A stretch of DNA of 40,102 nucleotides from a virus: positions 1 to 40,102 of the IMG/VR virus record IMGVR_UViG_3300032334_000517, one strand, 5' to 3'. A model generated the notes under the pieces. That model was not told the origin of the DNA. It searched no databases and saw only the letters and a list, made by a program, of their open reading frames with translations. This document shows positions 1 to 10,538 of the stretch, piece after piece (position 1 is the first letter of the stretch; each line of letters opens with the position of its first letter). Position numbers and translations under genes: made by a program.

Positions 1-123
1 AAGGCACAGATTGGGAAACAAGACTAGGGACAACTAGAGAACCGAGCCTTGTGCTGATAAACTGAGACATCTTTCTGTCAGGTTGGTTAACTGCGTCCAT
101 TATCTGCTCAATACCAGTAAGGT
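1..123. repeat. Terminal overlap, left copy
   Basis: These 123 bases are identical to the last 123 bases of the window. The overlap lies inside one open reading frame, which continues in phase across the joint. It therefore looks like the overlap left when a circular assembly is written out linearly, not a biological terminal repeat. Confidence 0.97.
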
Positions 124-3100
124 AACTCTTGCTTGTGATGTTCTTGCTTAGTGCCGTTCCGATTGCAGAACCCATAAAGTTAATCCAATCCTTACTGCCT
201 ACCTTGTCTTCGTTTATTTTATCCGAAAAGTCAGCTACAACGCCAAGGAATGTCGCTAACGGATCAAAACGTTGGTAAGACACATACTGATACTTGTCAC
301 TACCTGGCATCTTAAATCTAAGGCTATATGGTTGCCATCCTGTTGCCTGTTTAAGGATACGTTCTTTTTCATCTGATGGTCCTTGACCTGTGATGCTTCC
401 ACTACTCCAAAGTCCAACTGCCGTTGTCATAACAGAAATACCCATAGCTACTTTTCCTTCTGCCTGTGCCCTTACAAAAGGATCTGAACTATAAAGTTCT
501 TTTGTTATTTGTAATCTTGCTTTTGTTAGTTCAGGAGCAAGCTTTTCTAGAGGTGTATTATTAAACCCTCTTAATGTGCCCTCTGCATAGCCGATAGCCC
601 CAAAAGCACGTTGACTAAAAAACTTAATAATTCTTGTGGGCGTTGTTACAAAAGGGATAACAAGTCTTAGCGATGGATGTTCTCTTACTCCATTTTCAAT
701 CCACCTTTGAATTGTTTTATCTTCGCCACGCTTTGTGAATGTGACTTCTTCTGCCCATCCGTATGCGTATTGAGCTAGGTTAGACTTATTCTCATCGTAG
801 TTCTTAGCAACGTAATCTGTAATATATTCTTCTAATTCAACTCCATTCTTTCCAGCCCTAGCTCCCTCAAGAGCACCACGCATTCTTACGTTCTTAAGTG
901 AATATAATCCACCACCTTTAAGAACTAAATCATTAATCTTTTTATCTGTATTTTGAGCTACCCATTCGTCTACTTGTTCTGGTTGGATCTTACCTTCACC
1001 AGCAAGCTTCCATCCTTCATCGTAGGATTCAGCAAGTGCTCTGCTCTTTGCTACAGACCTAAAGTTAAGATGTTTAGTAAATTCGTCCATCCAAAGAAGG
1101 GCTTTAGAAGGCATCCGAACAGCATTGCCAACCATTGTAGTTGCGTCTGTTACAATATACTTAGCTAATCCTTTGATTAGAGGCGAAGCGTTTGGATGTT
1201 TTGCTTCAATTTCGTCAAGTTTGGCTTGAAAATTTTCTTTAGTAATAATAGAGTCGTACTGCTCAACTGCTGTTCTACCCTGAACAAGAGCACTTTCACC
1301 TGTCTTAAAAGCATTGTTAGCAGAGATAAAGGCTTCTTTTGCAGAATCCATCATAGTTCCATATTGACTTAAAAACGCATTTCTAGTTGTTTTAAAAATT
1401 GGGTTTCCTGTCTTCATAAACGCAATCTGAGAACCCAAAGCAGATTCCATAGGTTTCCAAGCAGTAGAAATCAAATTACCAATTGCATTAACAGCAAATG
1501 TTTTTGGACCGCTAAGAAGTGCATTGATCCACCACTCATTGTGAAGCTTCATCCAAAACTTATCTGGAGCAAGGTTAACAATGCCATCTGCTCCGTGTTT
1601 ATTGTAAATCGTAGCAAACCTTCTTATTGCTTCTTCAAAGTTTTCACGCCCAACTTTTGCGTCTCCGTTGCCAATAGATTCAGCTAGTGCAGTTTCATAT
1701 TGCCCCATCTTTGCTGGTTCAGAAGCCCACTTCTTGCTAATGTTTGTAAACTCCTCTGCCATCTTAGCGTCAAAAGCCGTATTCTTAGCCATTGCAAGGC
1801 CACGCCCAAGATTGCTACGAAGTTGTTTTTCGCCAAACAGAATAGACTGAATGTTAGGCATCAATTCGTTTAAGCGAATGAATCCTTCTCTGTAAGCTAG
1901 TGAAGCTGTCGCATCTCCAGGGTTTGCCGAAACAGCTTCTTTAGCAGAAATAGTTTTGTTAACAATTTCCCCAACTTGGTTAAGAACATCCATTCTTGCA
2001 AACTTGAATCCCATAACCTTGCCAGCAAAATCTTCTGAATTCTTGGCACTGATTGTGAGATCTTTAATGTAGTCTTCCCCTCCAAGCCGTTTAATCTGCT
2101 CGATCTCTTTAGCAACTACTTCAGGTTTTGTTACAACCTTTTTAGCAATAAGTTCGTTAGCAAATTCATTTACTAGTGCTGTAGTTGCCTTGTGAGTGCT
2201 TGCTGGTCCTGAATTAAGAAAGATGTTTACAATAGGTCTTCCAGCATCGCCACTAACTGCTTCACGAATCTTCTCAATAGAAGTCATATCTAGCCCTTCT
2301 GGGCTATTTGCCATATCTACAATTCTTCCTGTTTTAGGGAGATTACCCAGGAACGTAGAGGCTTCTAGCTGAGACTTATCGTTAAATACGTTTACGTCCC
2401 TTGGAGCTTCTGTAGGGATTGTTTTTGCGTCTACACCTTCTACTGCTTGCGTTGCAATTTGAGGAGTCTCTAGCGGAGTAGGCCCAAACTCTTGTTTAAG
2501 TTTTACGTCTACATCATCTCCAGCTTTAGCAAGTAGGCTTTCAGCTAAGGTTGAATCCCCTGCTTCCATAGCCCTTTTAGCACCCCTAAGTGCCTTTACT
2601 CCGCTAATAAGACCATCGACAACTCCACCAGCAAGCAGACCTTCTACGGCATTCTTTAGCCTTCCTTCAAAGATTGAATCTTCCTGGTTAGAAGCCAAGT
2701 ACTCAGTAACTGGATTCTGTAGTTGAGGAACGGATTCGATAAGGTTAGATAGACGCTCTTGGTGTTCATCAAAGACTGAGAAGTCAGCTACAGCACCAGC
2801 AATTGCTCCTTTTGCTATATTAGACTTAGCAATAAAATTACCAATTTTCCCAAGCTTAGCTAGTTTGCCTAGTTTAGAAGCCCTTCCTAGCCATCCAAAT
2901 ACAGGTGTAAAACCAACAAGAAAGTCTGTTGCATTCTCTACAACACTACCTGCCATTGTTTTAGAATGTCCAAGCCGATTGATTGTTCCCTCTGGTAAGT
3001 TACCGAGAGTTACAAGGTCAGCTACACTTTCAGTTGCACCTAAAACTCCACGAATAGGAGCAAGAGCTAGATCGGCAATTAGAGAAGGCTCATCGGCAGT

Positions 3101-3253
3101 AGCGTCAACAGGGGGTTGCATTGCAGGTTGACCAGGCATAGCAGGATCAATAGCCATCTGGTTAGGATCAACTGGAATTGAAGAAGGCATTGCAAACGGA
3201 ACATTTTGGTCTGCCAAACTTTTCTGTACTTCGTCTACGCTGTTAAATCTCAT
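1..3253 (-). CDS. Large internal virion / DNA-ejection protein (gp16 position), N-terminal part cut by window joint
   Basis: I translated this frame without a stop from ATG 3253 to base 1. It continues in phase at 39979 and stops at 39372, giving 1286 residues in the closed genome. The ATG overlaps the stop of the upstream gp15-like gene (ATGA). The N-terminus (to about residue 60) is rich in P, M and A. A Gly/Ala/Lys-rich, membrane-prone stretch follows at about 100-160. Near residue 571 there is a WWINALLSGPKTFAVNAIGN motif, and near 866 PFVTTPTRIIKFF. Both resemble large phage ejection or polyvalent virion proteins. In T7 the gene after gp15 is gp16, the inner-core protein that enters the host envelope. 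I saw no lytic transglycosylase motif at the N-terminus. The role is inferred from position, size and motifs. Confidence 0.85.
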   Translation of the reverse strand, partial: MRFNSVDEVQKSLADQNVPFAMPSSIPVDPNQMAIDPAMPGQPAMQPPVDATADEPSLIADLALAPIRGVLGATESVADLVTLGNLPEGTINRLGHSKTMAGSVVENATDFLVGFTPVFGWLGRASKLGKLAKLGKIGNFIAKSNIAKGAIAGAVADFSVFDEHQERLSNLIESVPQLQNPVTEYLASNQEDSIFEGRLKNAVEGLLAGGVVDGLISGVKALRGAKRAMEAGDSTLAESLLAKAGDDVDVKLKQEFGPTPLETPQIATQAVEGVDAKTIPTEAPRDVNVFNDKSQLEASTFLGNLPKTGRIVDMANSPEGLDMTSIEKIREAVSGDAGRPIVNIFLNSGPASTHKATTALVNEFANELIAKKVVTKPEVVAKEIEQIKRLGGEDYIKDLTISAKNSEDFAGKVMGFKFARMDVLNQVGEIVNKTISAKEAVSANPGDATASLAYREGFIRLNELMPNIQSILFGEKQLRSNLGRGLAMAKNTAFDAKMAEEFTNISKKWASEPAKMGQYETALAESIGNGDAKVGRENFEEAIRRFATIYNKHGADGIVNLAPDKFWMKLHNEWWINALLSGPKTFAVNAIGNLISTAWKPMESALGSQIAFMKTGNPIFKTTRNAFLSQYGTMMDSAKEAFISANNAFKTGESALVQGRTAVEQYDSIITKENFQAKLDEIEAKHPNASPLIKGLAKYIVTDATTMVGNAVRMPSKALLWMDEFTKHLNFRSVAKSRALAESYDEGWKLAGEGKIQPEQVDEWVAQNTDKKINDLVLKGGGLYSLKNVRMRGALEGARAGKNGVELEEYITDYVAKNYDENKSNLAQYAYGWAEEVTFTKRGEDKTIQRWIENGVREHPSLRLVIPFVTTPTRIIKFFSQRAFGAIGYAEGTLRGFNNTPLEKLAPELTKARLQITKELYSSDPFVRAQAEGKVAMGISVMTTAVGLWSSGSITGQGPSDEKERILKQATGWQPYSLRFKMPGSDKYQYVSYQRFDPLATFLGVVADFSDKINEDKVGSKDWINFMGSAIGTALSKNITSKSYLTGIEQIMDAVNQPDRKMSQFISTRLGSLVVPSLVSQSVP

Positions 3254-5763
3254 CGGTAAATTCCTAGCAGATAAAGTTGCTGTTGAACATAAGAATCCTG
3301 TTCATCATCTGAGTTTAGTTCAAGCCTTTTAAAAATCCCGCCTAGAGCATTATCTTTGTTCCCCGCCTGGTATTCTTTAATTAATTGATCCATTTGACTA
3401 CGAGATTCAAAGTGAGTCGAGAATGCCTTTACTCGCTCGCCAAAAGAACTTGCTTGGTCTACTGAGTTTTGGCCAGGACTACCCGCAACGTTAAAAGGAA
3501 TAGGAAGCCCTTCTTCTGTCTTGCCTTTTGCTATTTCATTCGGTGAGAACCCACCAATAATTTTTAAATCCCAGTATTGATCCTTTTTCTTAGATAGCTC
3601 CTCATCCTTGTACTTAATCGTCTTTAATTGTGGAGGAGTGAACCCAAACCCACCTCCATCCATAAGCATTGAAGCTTCTGGAACATCCACCTTTCCTTCA
3701 ATAATGTCCTTAGCAAGCAGTGGAAGGATCTTGTTAATCTGGCCATAAATCTTGGCATCCTGTTCCTTAATAGTGGCAATAGCCATACGATCTTGCTGAG
3801 TAATACCAGGAGAGTTTTCGTCAAGACCTGCATCCCGAAGAATGAGCCTACGCTTTGCGTTGGCCCGATACCTGTTGTTTAAAACTGCTGGGCTTTCAAA
3901 TGCCTGTCCATTGTAGCTTTCTTTTTCCTTAAATAGCTCCCCAATAAAACCATTTGGAATGTTAATTTGATCTGACCGCAAACTTGCTTCAGCACTTTTA
4001 GATTTCTCAATTGAATTAGATAGCTTTTCATATTTACTTTGAGCATCTTTAAATACCTCAGTCTGTGCCTCTACTGCAACCTTTTGGATGTTTCCCTGGA
4101 TGATCTCAGCATCTGATTTATTTGGGTTAATTTTTCGTTCTTCTTCAATAATAACACGAAGCTTGTCTTGAATCTTCTGGTTAATTACAGGTCGGCTTGC
4201 TGTTGATAGTAAGGTTTGGCCAACAATTTCGCTTCCTTTGTTACCATCTAATTGAGTAATATTTGTTGCAACAACCTTTTCAATTTTATCTACAGAATCA
4301 ACAACGTAAGGATTCTTTGCTAATCCAACTCCATCCCTAAGCTTTTGAATCTCAATCATAGCAAAAGGTCTACTATTAGTAGCGTTTCTCCCCCAAGCAC
4401 GATTTTCATCAATAAGAGAAACAAGTCCCTCTGATCTTTCAATATTTCCGCTTTGTATAGCAACCTTTAGTTCGCCAAGTAACTCAGGGTCTTCTCTATA
4501 CTCATTTCTAACAAGCTTCTGCGTCTGCTCGGAAAGCATTGCCCTTGCTTGACCCGCATATGTGGGATTTTCTTTTAGAGAAAACGATTCACCATTTGCC
4601 ATAGGAATGTTCTCAAGATCGTTAAGCATTTTTTTCTGAATTTCTGGATCTAGCAGATCATTAGGGTCTTCAACTTCACCTAGATATTTATAACCAATAT
4701 TTAAAGCGTGATCTTGAATAGCATAGATTCTATCTGTTCTATTTTGTTCATTCTTGTTATCTGCTTGTTCTTCTATTGCATCAATTCGTGAATACAATCC
4801 CTGGAACACACCAAAGTTTCCACCAGCACCCAGCTTAGCACCTGTCTGGGTAGGAATGTTCTCATACTTCTGAAGCTCGCTACGAGCACCATCTGGATTG
4901 TCTTTGGCTAGTCTCAAGATATAAGGTTGAAGCGATCCTTCTGCCCATTTGTTAAAAACATTAGGAACGTTTGCATTAGACACACGTGTTAGCCATTGCT
5001 GAACCTGGGCTTGCTTATCTTCATCACGAAGGTTTGTATCAAACAGGATGTCTTGTCCTTCTTGAGAAAGAAGCTCCTCCATTTTCCCTTGCCTTCCGTT
5101 CCACCTAATTTTAACGGATTGCTCTGCAATGCCTTCATTAATCTTTAAGATCTGTTCCCTTGCGGAGCTATTAAAAATCTGTGAGTTGTTAGAATTGCTA
5201 TTTAGCCATTCGTTGGAAGCTTCTTCTAGTACTGAATAAGGGTCTTCAGTATTCATCGGGTTGTTTAGCCGATCAGCATACTTAAGAGATCCACTTGTTT
5301 GGTCTTTAGAGTTTAAAACAAAATTGTAGTAATCACTCTTTGCAACACGCTGAGCAGATAGCTTTTGTAAAGCTGTATAGTATTGAGGAGTCTGCTCTGG
5401 TTTAATAATTCCTTCAGCGATTCCCTGTTTTACATCTTTCTTTCCAATTTCCCTGGCTTTTTCTAAACTGAGTATGTTTGCATCTTCCTGAGCAATCTTT
5501 TCTGAAAGCTTGGCCTCTACTGCTTGATCACGAACATAGGCAGTACCAAAAGCTTTTAACTGAGGGTTAAGTTCTGAAAGTGCTTCCGACACCTGAAGTA
5601 GCTCATTAGCGTTAGATCTAGAAGGTGATGTCCACTCAACCTGTGGAGGAGCAGAAAACTGAGAAGGTTGAATGCTTGAAGCTACTGGACGTATCGTTGG
5701 GGCTTGTCCGTCTAGTCCAGTTGCAGACCTTCCATTTCGAGGAACAATAGTTTCTTGAGCCAT
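3250..5763 (-). CDS. Internal virion protein, gp15-like
   Basis: This 837-residue protein is mostly helical and charged, with a low-complexity P/S/Q-rich N-terminus (to about residue 50). No catalytic motif is visible. It sits directly after the gp14-like gene and before the giant ejection protein, the place of T7 gp15 (747 residues), an inner-core protein that helps build the DNA-translocation channel in the periplasm. Only 3 bases separate it from the upstream gene, and its stop overlaps the next start. Assignment rests on synteny, length and composition, since sequence identity to T7 gp15 is not evident by eye. Confidence 0.75.
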   Translation of the reverse strand: MAQETIVPRNGRSATGLDGQAPTIRPVASSIQPSQFSAPPQVEWTSPSRSNANELLQVSEALSELNPQLKAFGTAYVRDQAVEAKLSEKIAQEDANILSLEKAREIGKKDVKQGIAEGIIKPEQTPQYYTALQKLSAQRVAKSDYYNFVLNSKDQTSGSLKYADRLNNPMNTEDPYSVLEEASNEWLNSNSNNSQIFNSSAREQILKINEGIAEQSVKIRWNGRQGKMEELLSQEGQDILFDTNLRDEDKQAQVQQWLTRVSNANVPNVFNKWAEGSLQPYILRLAKDNPDGARSELQKYENIPTQTGAKLGAGGNFGVFQGLYSRIDAIEEQADNKNEQNRTDRIYAIQDHALNIGYKYLGEVEDPNDLLDPEIQKKMLNDLENIPMANGESFSLKENPTYAGQARAMLSEQTQKLVRNEYREDPELLGELKVAIQSGNIERSEGLVSLIDENRAWGRNATNSRPFAMIEIQKLRDGVGLAKNPYVVDSVDKIEKVVATNITQLDGNKGSEIVGQTLLSTASRPVINQKIQDKLRVIIEEERKINPNKSDAEIIQGNIQKVAVEAQTEVFKDAQSKYEKLSNSIEKSKSAEASLRSDQINIPNGFIGELFKEKESYNGQAFESPAVLNNRYRANAKRRLILRDAGLDENSPGITQQDRMAIATIKEQDAKIYGQINKILPLLAKDIIEGKVDVPEASMLMDGGGFGFTPPQLKTIKYKDEELSKKKDQYWDLKIIGGFSPNEIAKGKTEEGLPIPFNVAGSPGQNSVDQASSFGERVKAFSTHFESRSQMDQLIKEYQAGNKDNALGGIFKRLELNSDDEQDSYVQQQLYLLGIYR

Positions 5764-5766
5764 AAC

Positions 5767-6441
5767 TTAAACTCCGAACAAACCGCTAACAAGATCTGTA
5801 GTCTGACCTGAACCAGCACCATATGTTTGGTAGTATTTGTTTGAAAAGTAGCTGTTAGTAGCCGACAGACCTTGGCTAAAGAGGTTAGTTGCTAGTACAG
5901 ATAAGTACGGCTTCTCTATTGGCCTATTAATGCTGGCAATACGCATCTGTGAACCAAACAAAGCATTGGACGAGTTTGTTCTACGTGCGTCAACTAGGTT
6001 TTGGGCATTGATACTAAAAGCTTGATCCTTTAGCTGACTCTGCCTTGCCTGAGCCTCAAAGTATCCCAACTCCTGGCGAGTAACTTCGTCTAGTAAGCCA
6101 TCAATAGAAGCTCCTTGAACTCCAGCTTCTCCAGAAGCAACTTTAATCTTAGAACGTACTGCCCTAGCTTCTTTTGACACCCCCATAAGTTCCCTAGCAG
6201 TAGCCTCCCTTTCCTGGGATAACTGCATCTGCCTGGAAAGCATTTCCTGACTATATTGCTGTTGAAGTTGATTACCCTCTCTATACGCTCGTTCTTGTTC
6301 AAGGCTTGCAAGGTTTGCTTGGTATTGTTGCTGGTCACTGGCAATCTGATTCTGCCCCTGGTACTGCATTACGCTACTGACCGCACCAATAGCGAATTGA
6401 CCTAAGCTAAGGGCTAGTGGTAGTACGGCAGGTGCACACAT
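5767..6441 (-). CDS. Internal virion protein, gp14-like
   Basis: This 224-residue protein begins MCAPAVLPLALSLGQFAIGA, a hydrophobic Ala/Gly-rich N-terminus. A long Gln/Glu/Arg-rich helical region (about residues 30-110) looks like a coiled coil. T7 gp14 has the same design (196 residues, hydrophobic start, Q-rich helix) and is ejected into the outer membrane during infection. It lies between gp13- and gp15-like genes, 3 bases from each, as in T7. Confidence 0.8.
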   Translation of the reverse strand: MCAPAVLPLALSLGQFAIGAVSSVMQYQGQNQIASDQQQYQANLASLEQERAYREGNQLQQQYSQEMLSRQMQLSQEREATARELMGVSKEARAVRSKIKVASGEAGVQGASIDGLLDEVTRQELGYFEAQARQSQLKDQAFSINAQNLVDARRTNSSNALFGSQMRIASINRPIEKPYLSVLATNLFSQGLSATNSYFSNKYYQTYGAGSGQTTDLVSGLFGV

Positions 6442-6444
6442 AAC

Positions 6445-6897
6445 TTATTTCCTTATCCTTGCAAACTCTATAAATGGTTCTTTATTAAGACCATATTCTT
6501 TGTGTTCATTAATAAAAACAAAGCCCATCCACTTTAACCAAGTAATATGCAAGTCATTTTGTTTGCTAACGACATTGAACAAAAGTGGATAAAGCTCACT
6601 AAATGCCTCTAGCCACAATCTGCAATTACGCAAGAAAGGAATTTTAATTTTTAAAATATCATCTGATCCTACTAGCCATATTATGCCAGCAAACTCAGTA
6701 TAAGGCACTACACCAAACATAGCAATTATAAGTCCTTCAAACTCAAGGGTATAAGTGTGTGTTCCGTATATTTTTATTGCGTCTTCAAGCTGATCTTCAG
6801 CAGGTTCTTTTGAGTAAGCTTCGACCTCTCTTAGATCAACTTTACGCAATCTAGGTCCAAGAGATAAGCCATCTCCAAGTTTAGCCTTTCTAATCAA
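6445..6897 (-). CDS. Gp13-like protein (GNAT-like fold), start uncertain
   Basis: The conserved part begins at LIRKAKLGDG and contains a segment (TLEFEGLIIAMFGVVPYTEF) typical of the T7 gp13 family, which resembles GNAT acetyltransferases. T7 gp13 is needed for virion assembly. The frame is open upstream to a TTG at 6987, which would add 30 residues and overlap the tail tube B gene by 53 bases. I prefer the TTG at 6897 because it matches the usual N-terminus of the family, but neither start has a clear Shine-Dalgarno. Position between tail tube B and gp14-like supports the call. Confidence 0.7.
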   Translation of the reverse strand: MIRKAKLGDGLSLGPRLRKVDLREVEAYSKEPAEDQLEDAIKIYGTHTYTLEFEGLIIAMFGVVPYTEFAGIIWLVGSDDILKIKIPFLRNCRLWLEAFSELYPLLFNVVSKQNDLHITWLKWMGFVFINEHKEYGLNKEPFIEFARIRK

Positions 6898-6934
6898 ACA
6901 CTTTTGTTTTTTATAGTTCCAAAAGGTTGAAGAG

Positions 6935-9900
6935 TTAAGCCCTTTGATATGAATTTGTGAGTGTGCCTTCAAAGTCAGCAGAAACAAAACAACAGGGGTA
7001 GTGGGAGTTGTTTAATAGTGTTAAGAAGCAGTTATCAGATCTTAGGAATAATGGGAAGCGATAAGTACCAGACTTAAGTGATCCGTTATTTACAAAGTCA
7101 TAGTTGTAGGAGTTACCTTGAGCTACGTCACCAGATGTAACCGCAATGGAGAACTGCTTTGAGTTTGTATACGAGATATACCCATACTTTAGCTGATAAT
7201 TTCCACTGGATACCAAGATCTGACCTCCCTTTTGCCCTGGAGCACGTAGGGCTACTGGAGTTATAGTATGGATCATAGGATAAGGAATGCCTACGTAAAT
7301 TGGACCAGCATACTGACTTAGTTGCCCCTGTATTGTGATGATAGTGACAGCACTTGAGCCTGAACCAGAAATAGTAGAACTTATTAAAGGCACTACATCT
7401 AGAGTTGATTTAGAGTATAAAACTTGGTCTTGGTTTAGGTGAATGTTTTTAACTTTATCAAATACAATTGCTTTTGATTTAATGTCAGTAATTAGGTCTG
7501 GATTCTCATCGTCAAATGTAAAATAGCTAATCAGATTAGATCCAAAATCCATATTAAGCTTTTGGTATTGAACGTTTCTTGATTCTGGAGTGTACTTACT
7601 TGCGTTTGAAACTGCTCCGTTAGCAGAAGAAGCAAGAGTAGACATAGCAGGACCATAGGATGCGTAGTAATTACTTTGTATAGTTGTAGATGCGGTGCTT
7701 ATGATTGCTAGGTTGTCAAGTTTTCCTATAAAATCAGAGAAATTGTAAGAACCTATATCTAAATATGCAGATGCCTGTGAAAATTCAGAGGCAAAAACAA
7801 CAGCAGATGTTCCTCCATTAAGTTGCACATACATATAAGTATTTGTTGATATTGTTACAGAAGTAATAGTGAAGAAATTCCAAGCATCAACACTAACATC
7901 ATTTGCTGTAACCGCTGTCCATCCAAAGTTTACAGCAACTTTCTTAAAAACCCTTAATTTTCCATTTTCTATTGCAAGCTGAACTGATCTCCAATTATCA
8001 TTTACCCCTTTATCTAATTCAAAAATAATTTGGTTGTTTGTTGCTGTAGGTTTAAAATAACCGCTAATTGTAAAATTATGTGAAGATAAAGTAGACCTGT
8101 AAAAATTAGCTGAATTAGATGAGTATAAATAGGAATTACCTCCTCCTAGTAAACGAACAGAGGAATCTACTTCTGGAGAAGCTCCAGCTACAATTGTAGG
8201 CAATTGGGATGCGTAGTTTAATGGCAAAGTTATAGCCGTAGTATCTGTACCTGCGGTATAAGTACTAGTAGTCCCAGATAAATTATAAGTGCTGTCTGGC
8301 CAAATTGTAATCATTCTGTCCATACGAGGCATATACGGAAGATATGCTTTTGTTTGAAACGACTGAAAATCAATCTTTTCAAGGTAAAGAGAATAAGAAT
8401 CTTCTTTTCTTTCAATAAGAAGATATAGGTTCTCTTTCTTAAAGAATACATTAAGAATTCTAGTAGCTGGACCAAACATAAACTTACACCAAGCCCCCTG
8501 GACTCTTTCAGACCCAACGTTTAGATACTTATAGATATAAAGAACATTATTTACAGAAGGATCACCAAAAGTTTTCTTTGTCAGAACTGCTAATACGTTT
8601 TCTGTATCAGACGCAGTTATTTTAGATATTTTACCTTCAATATACTTAGGAATGTTTAGTGTAATCTCATTGGCATCCATATATCCGTTTTCTGGATTCA
8701 GGAAGTATTCTTTAACTCCTGAATAAGAATCTTTGTAGTAAGGAAAATAAACATTTTTACCTGTACCTACAGGAGCTACTTCTGGGATTGCAGAGAAATT
8801 AGTTGTAAGCTGAATAGATGCTGTCTTAGCAGTAAGATTGTCTGTTCCTATTAAGCTAAACTGAGAGTTTTCAGCAAACAATAATAACCTATCAAAAAAG
8901 GGAATAGCGTAGTTAAGATTTGCTACATTTACCGAGCTAGAAGCAATATCAATAGGATCTGCATCTAAAGCTTGCGTCATTGTTGTTCTAAAGAAATTAA
9001 AGTACTCACCAGCTTCAGAGAATATAATGTTTTCTTCTGATAAGAATCCTAATCTATTTTTATAAAAGAAAATGTCGTTAATCTTTTTTATAGATTCAGA
9101 TGGGTTATTTAAAAAACTTGGAAGCTTATTCACGCTCAAGTCTCCAACTATTCTGTCTGCCCAATTAGGTGGAGTATAGTTTGTACTTCCCCAGGTTCTT
9201 GCTGTACCATCAAGAGGAGTAAATGCAAAATTACCGCTGGATAGACGTACAAGTACCCAAGGCATTGTAGCTGGATCAATATGATAATACTGCCCCCTTG
9301 CCATAGTCTCACGCCAAAGCCCTTCGCCTCTTGTGTTTACTAAAGTACCAGACGTAACCCAAGTTTTTTTCGATGTAACATTAGATGGGTTTCCGTTTAC
9401 TGAGAAACTAACCCAATATTCATCTCCAATATCCTGCGGGTATCCTATAATTTTAAATAGTGAATTCTGCACTCCGTGTCTAGGGAGATCTGCAAATGAT
9501 TGCACTTCTTCCCAATTCACTCCTAAAAGAGCACCCCCAGCACTATCTGAAACGCTAATACTCCAAATTAAATCTCCATTTTCGTCATATTGACTTGAGT
9601 TTGGAGTTCCTGTACTTGTGTTCCAAATCATAAACGTAGATCCAGAAGAGTCTACCTGCCATCCAGAAATTCCAGTTGCACTTGCAAGAGTTGTTGATGC
9701 CCCTGTAGCAGAACTTCCAGTAGGAAATGAAGCTGGAGTACCTAATGTAAGCCAGTTTGCAATTCCCTCCGCAATAAATTGACTATCTGTTACACGTGTG
9801 TTTAAATCCCAATAACTTGAGTAAAGTTCAGTAAAAGAACCATTATTATCGCTTCTTGAAAGCCTAGTGTATGTGTCTTTTGCTTCCGCACTTCCAGTAG

Positions 9901-10537
9901 GAGAAACATAAGTATAAGATACGTGCTCATAAATAAGGCTTCTAGAAAGCCCAGCACTAGTTTTACAATCAATCCGTATTTTAAGCGTAGAACGTTCACC
10001 AAATTGTTTTATTGTTACAAATCCAATTTTTTGTCTTCTGCTTTTTGTAGTTGAATTCCCTGAGATAGAAGAAACTAATGTGTTTGAAATTACATCAGTA
10101 GTTAGTCTAGGATAAGCTGTTTTATTTAATACAAACGTATAATCAGCAATAGTAAGCATTTTAAAATCATCAGTGTTACCAGTAAGGTAAGATGAAGCTG
10201 AAGCTGGAGGGGTGAGACTAGGAGTTGCACCTCCATAATAAACAAGTTTTTCGTTTCCATCCAAGTCCCAGACCCTAATCTTACCTTCTCTAATTTCGGT
10301 TATATATTTTTCTGACTCGCTCCTGTCGATAAAGTGAGAAGAGGAATTAGATGAAGCTTGGGTAGATGGAGTAAGAAGCCTTTTAATATGCTGGGCTGGA
10401 GGACGTTTAGTAAGCCCCTCTACAACTGAAGGAAAAGTATTAATAGACTCTTCTGCCTGGGAGGGAAACCTCATTGTACGAGGTTGCTGGCTTACCCCAC
10501 TTACAAAGTTTGGTATGTTAGCGATGATATTAGGCAT
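6935..10537 (-). CDS. Tail tubular protein B (gp12-like) with LamG insert
   Basis: This 1200-residue protein starts MPNIIANIPNFVSGVSQQPR, the characteristic opening of T7 gp12-type nozzle proteins. It ends with the conserved C-terminal pattern (GTYRFPLFLRSDN ... CCFVSADFEGTLTNSYQRA). T7 gp12 has 794 residues. Much of the extra length is an inserted segment at about residues 770-955 that reads as a laminin-G/concanavalin-like domain (NFTISGYFKPT ... FIGKLDNLAI). gp12 forms the tail nozzle and carries fibres. The insert could add glycan binding, which is inference. The gene follows tail tube A by one base. Confidence 0.93.
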   Translation of the reverse strand: MPNIIANIPNFVSGVSQQPRTMRFPSQAEESINTFPSVVEGLTKRPPAQHIKRLLTPSTQASSNSSSHFIDRSESEKYITEIREGKIRVWDLDGNEKLVYYGGATPSLTPPASASSYLTGNTDDFKMLTIADYTFVLNKTAYPRLTTDVISNTLVSSISGNSTTKSRRQKIGFVTIKQFGERSTLKIRIDCKTSAGLSRSLIYEHVSYTYVSPTGSAEAKDTYTRLSRSDNNGSFTELYSSYWDLNTRVTDSQFIAEGIANWLTLGTPASFPTGSSATGASTTLASATGISGWQVDSSGSTFMIWNTSTGTPNSSQYDENGDLIWSISVSDSAGGALLGVNWEEVQSFADLPRHGVQNSLFKIIGYPQDIGDEYWVSFSVNGNPSNVTSKKTWVTSGTLVNTRGEGLWRETMARGQYYHIDPATMPWVLVRLSSGNFAFTPLDGTARTWGSTNYTPPNWADRIVGDLSVNKLPSFLNNPSESIKKINDIFFYKNRLGFLSEENIIFSEAGEYFNFFRTTMTQALDADPIDIASSSVNVANLNYAIPFFDRLLLFAENSQFSLIGTDNLTAKTASIQLTTNFSAIPEVAPVGTGKNVYFPYYKDSYSGVKEYFLNPENGYMDANEITLNIPKYIEGKISKITASDTENVLAVLTKKTFGDPSVNNVLYIYKYLNVGSERVQGAWCKFMFGPATRILNVFFKKENLYLLIERKEDSYSLYLEKIDFQSFQTKAYLPYMPRMDRMITIWPDSTYNLSGTTSTYTAGTDTTAITLPLNYASQLPTIVAGASPEVDSSVRLLGGGNSYLYSSNSANFYRSTLSSHNFTISGYFKPTATNNQIIFELDKGVNDNWRSVQLAIENGKLRVFKKVAVNFGWTAVTANDVSVDAWNFFTITSVTISTNTYMYVQLNGGTSAVVFASEFSQASAYLDIGSYNFSDFIGKLDNLAIISTASTTIQSNYYASYGPAMSTLASSANGAVSNASKYTPESRNVQYQKLNMDFGSNLISYFTFDDENPDLITDIKSKAIVFDKVKNIHLNQDQVLYSKSTLDVVPLISSTISGSGSSAVTIITIQGQLSQYAGPIYVGIPYPMIHTITPVALRAPGQKGGQILVSSGNYQLKYGYISYTNSKQFSIAVTSGDVAQGNSYNYDFVNNGSLKSGTYRFPLFLRSDNCFLTLLNNSHYPCCFVSADFEGTLTNSYQRA

Positions 10538-10538
10538 A

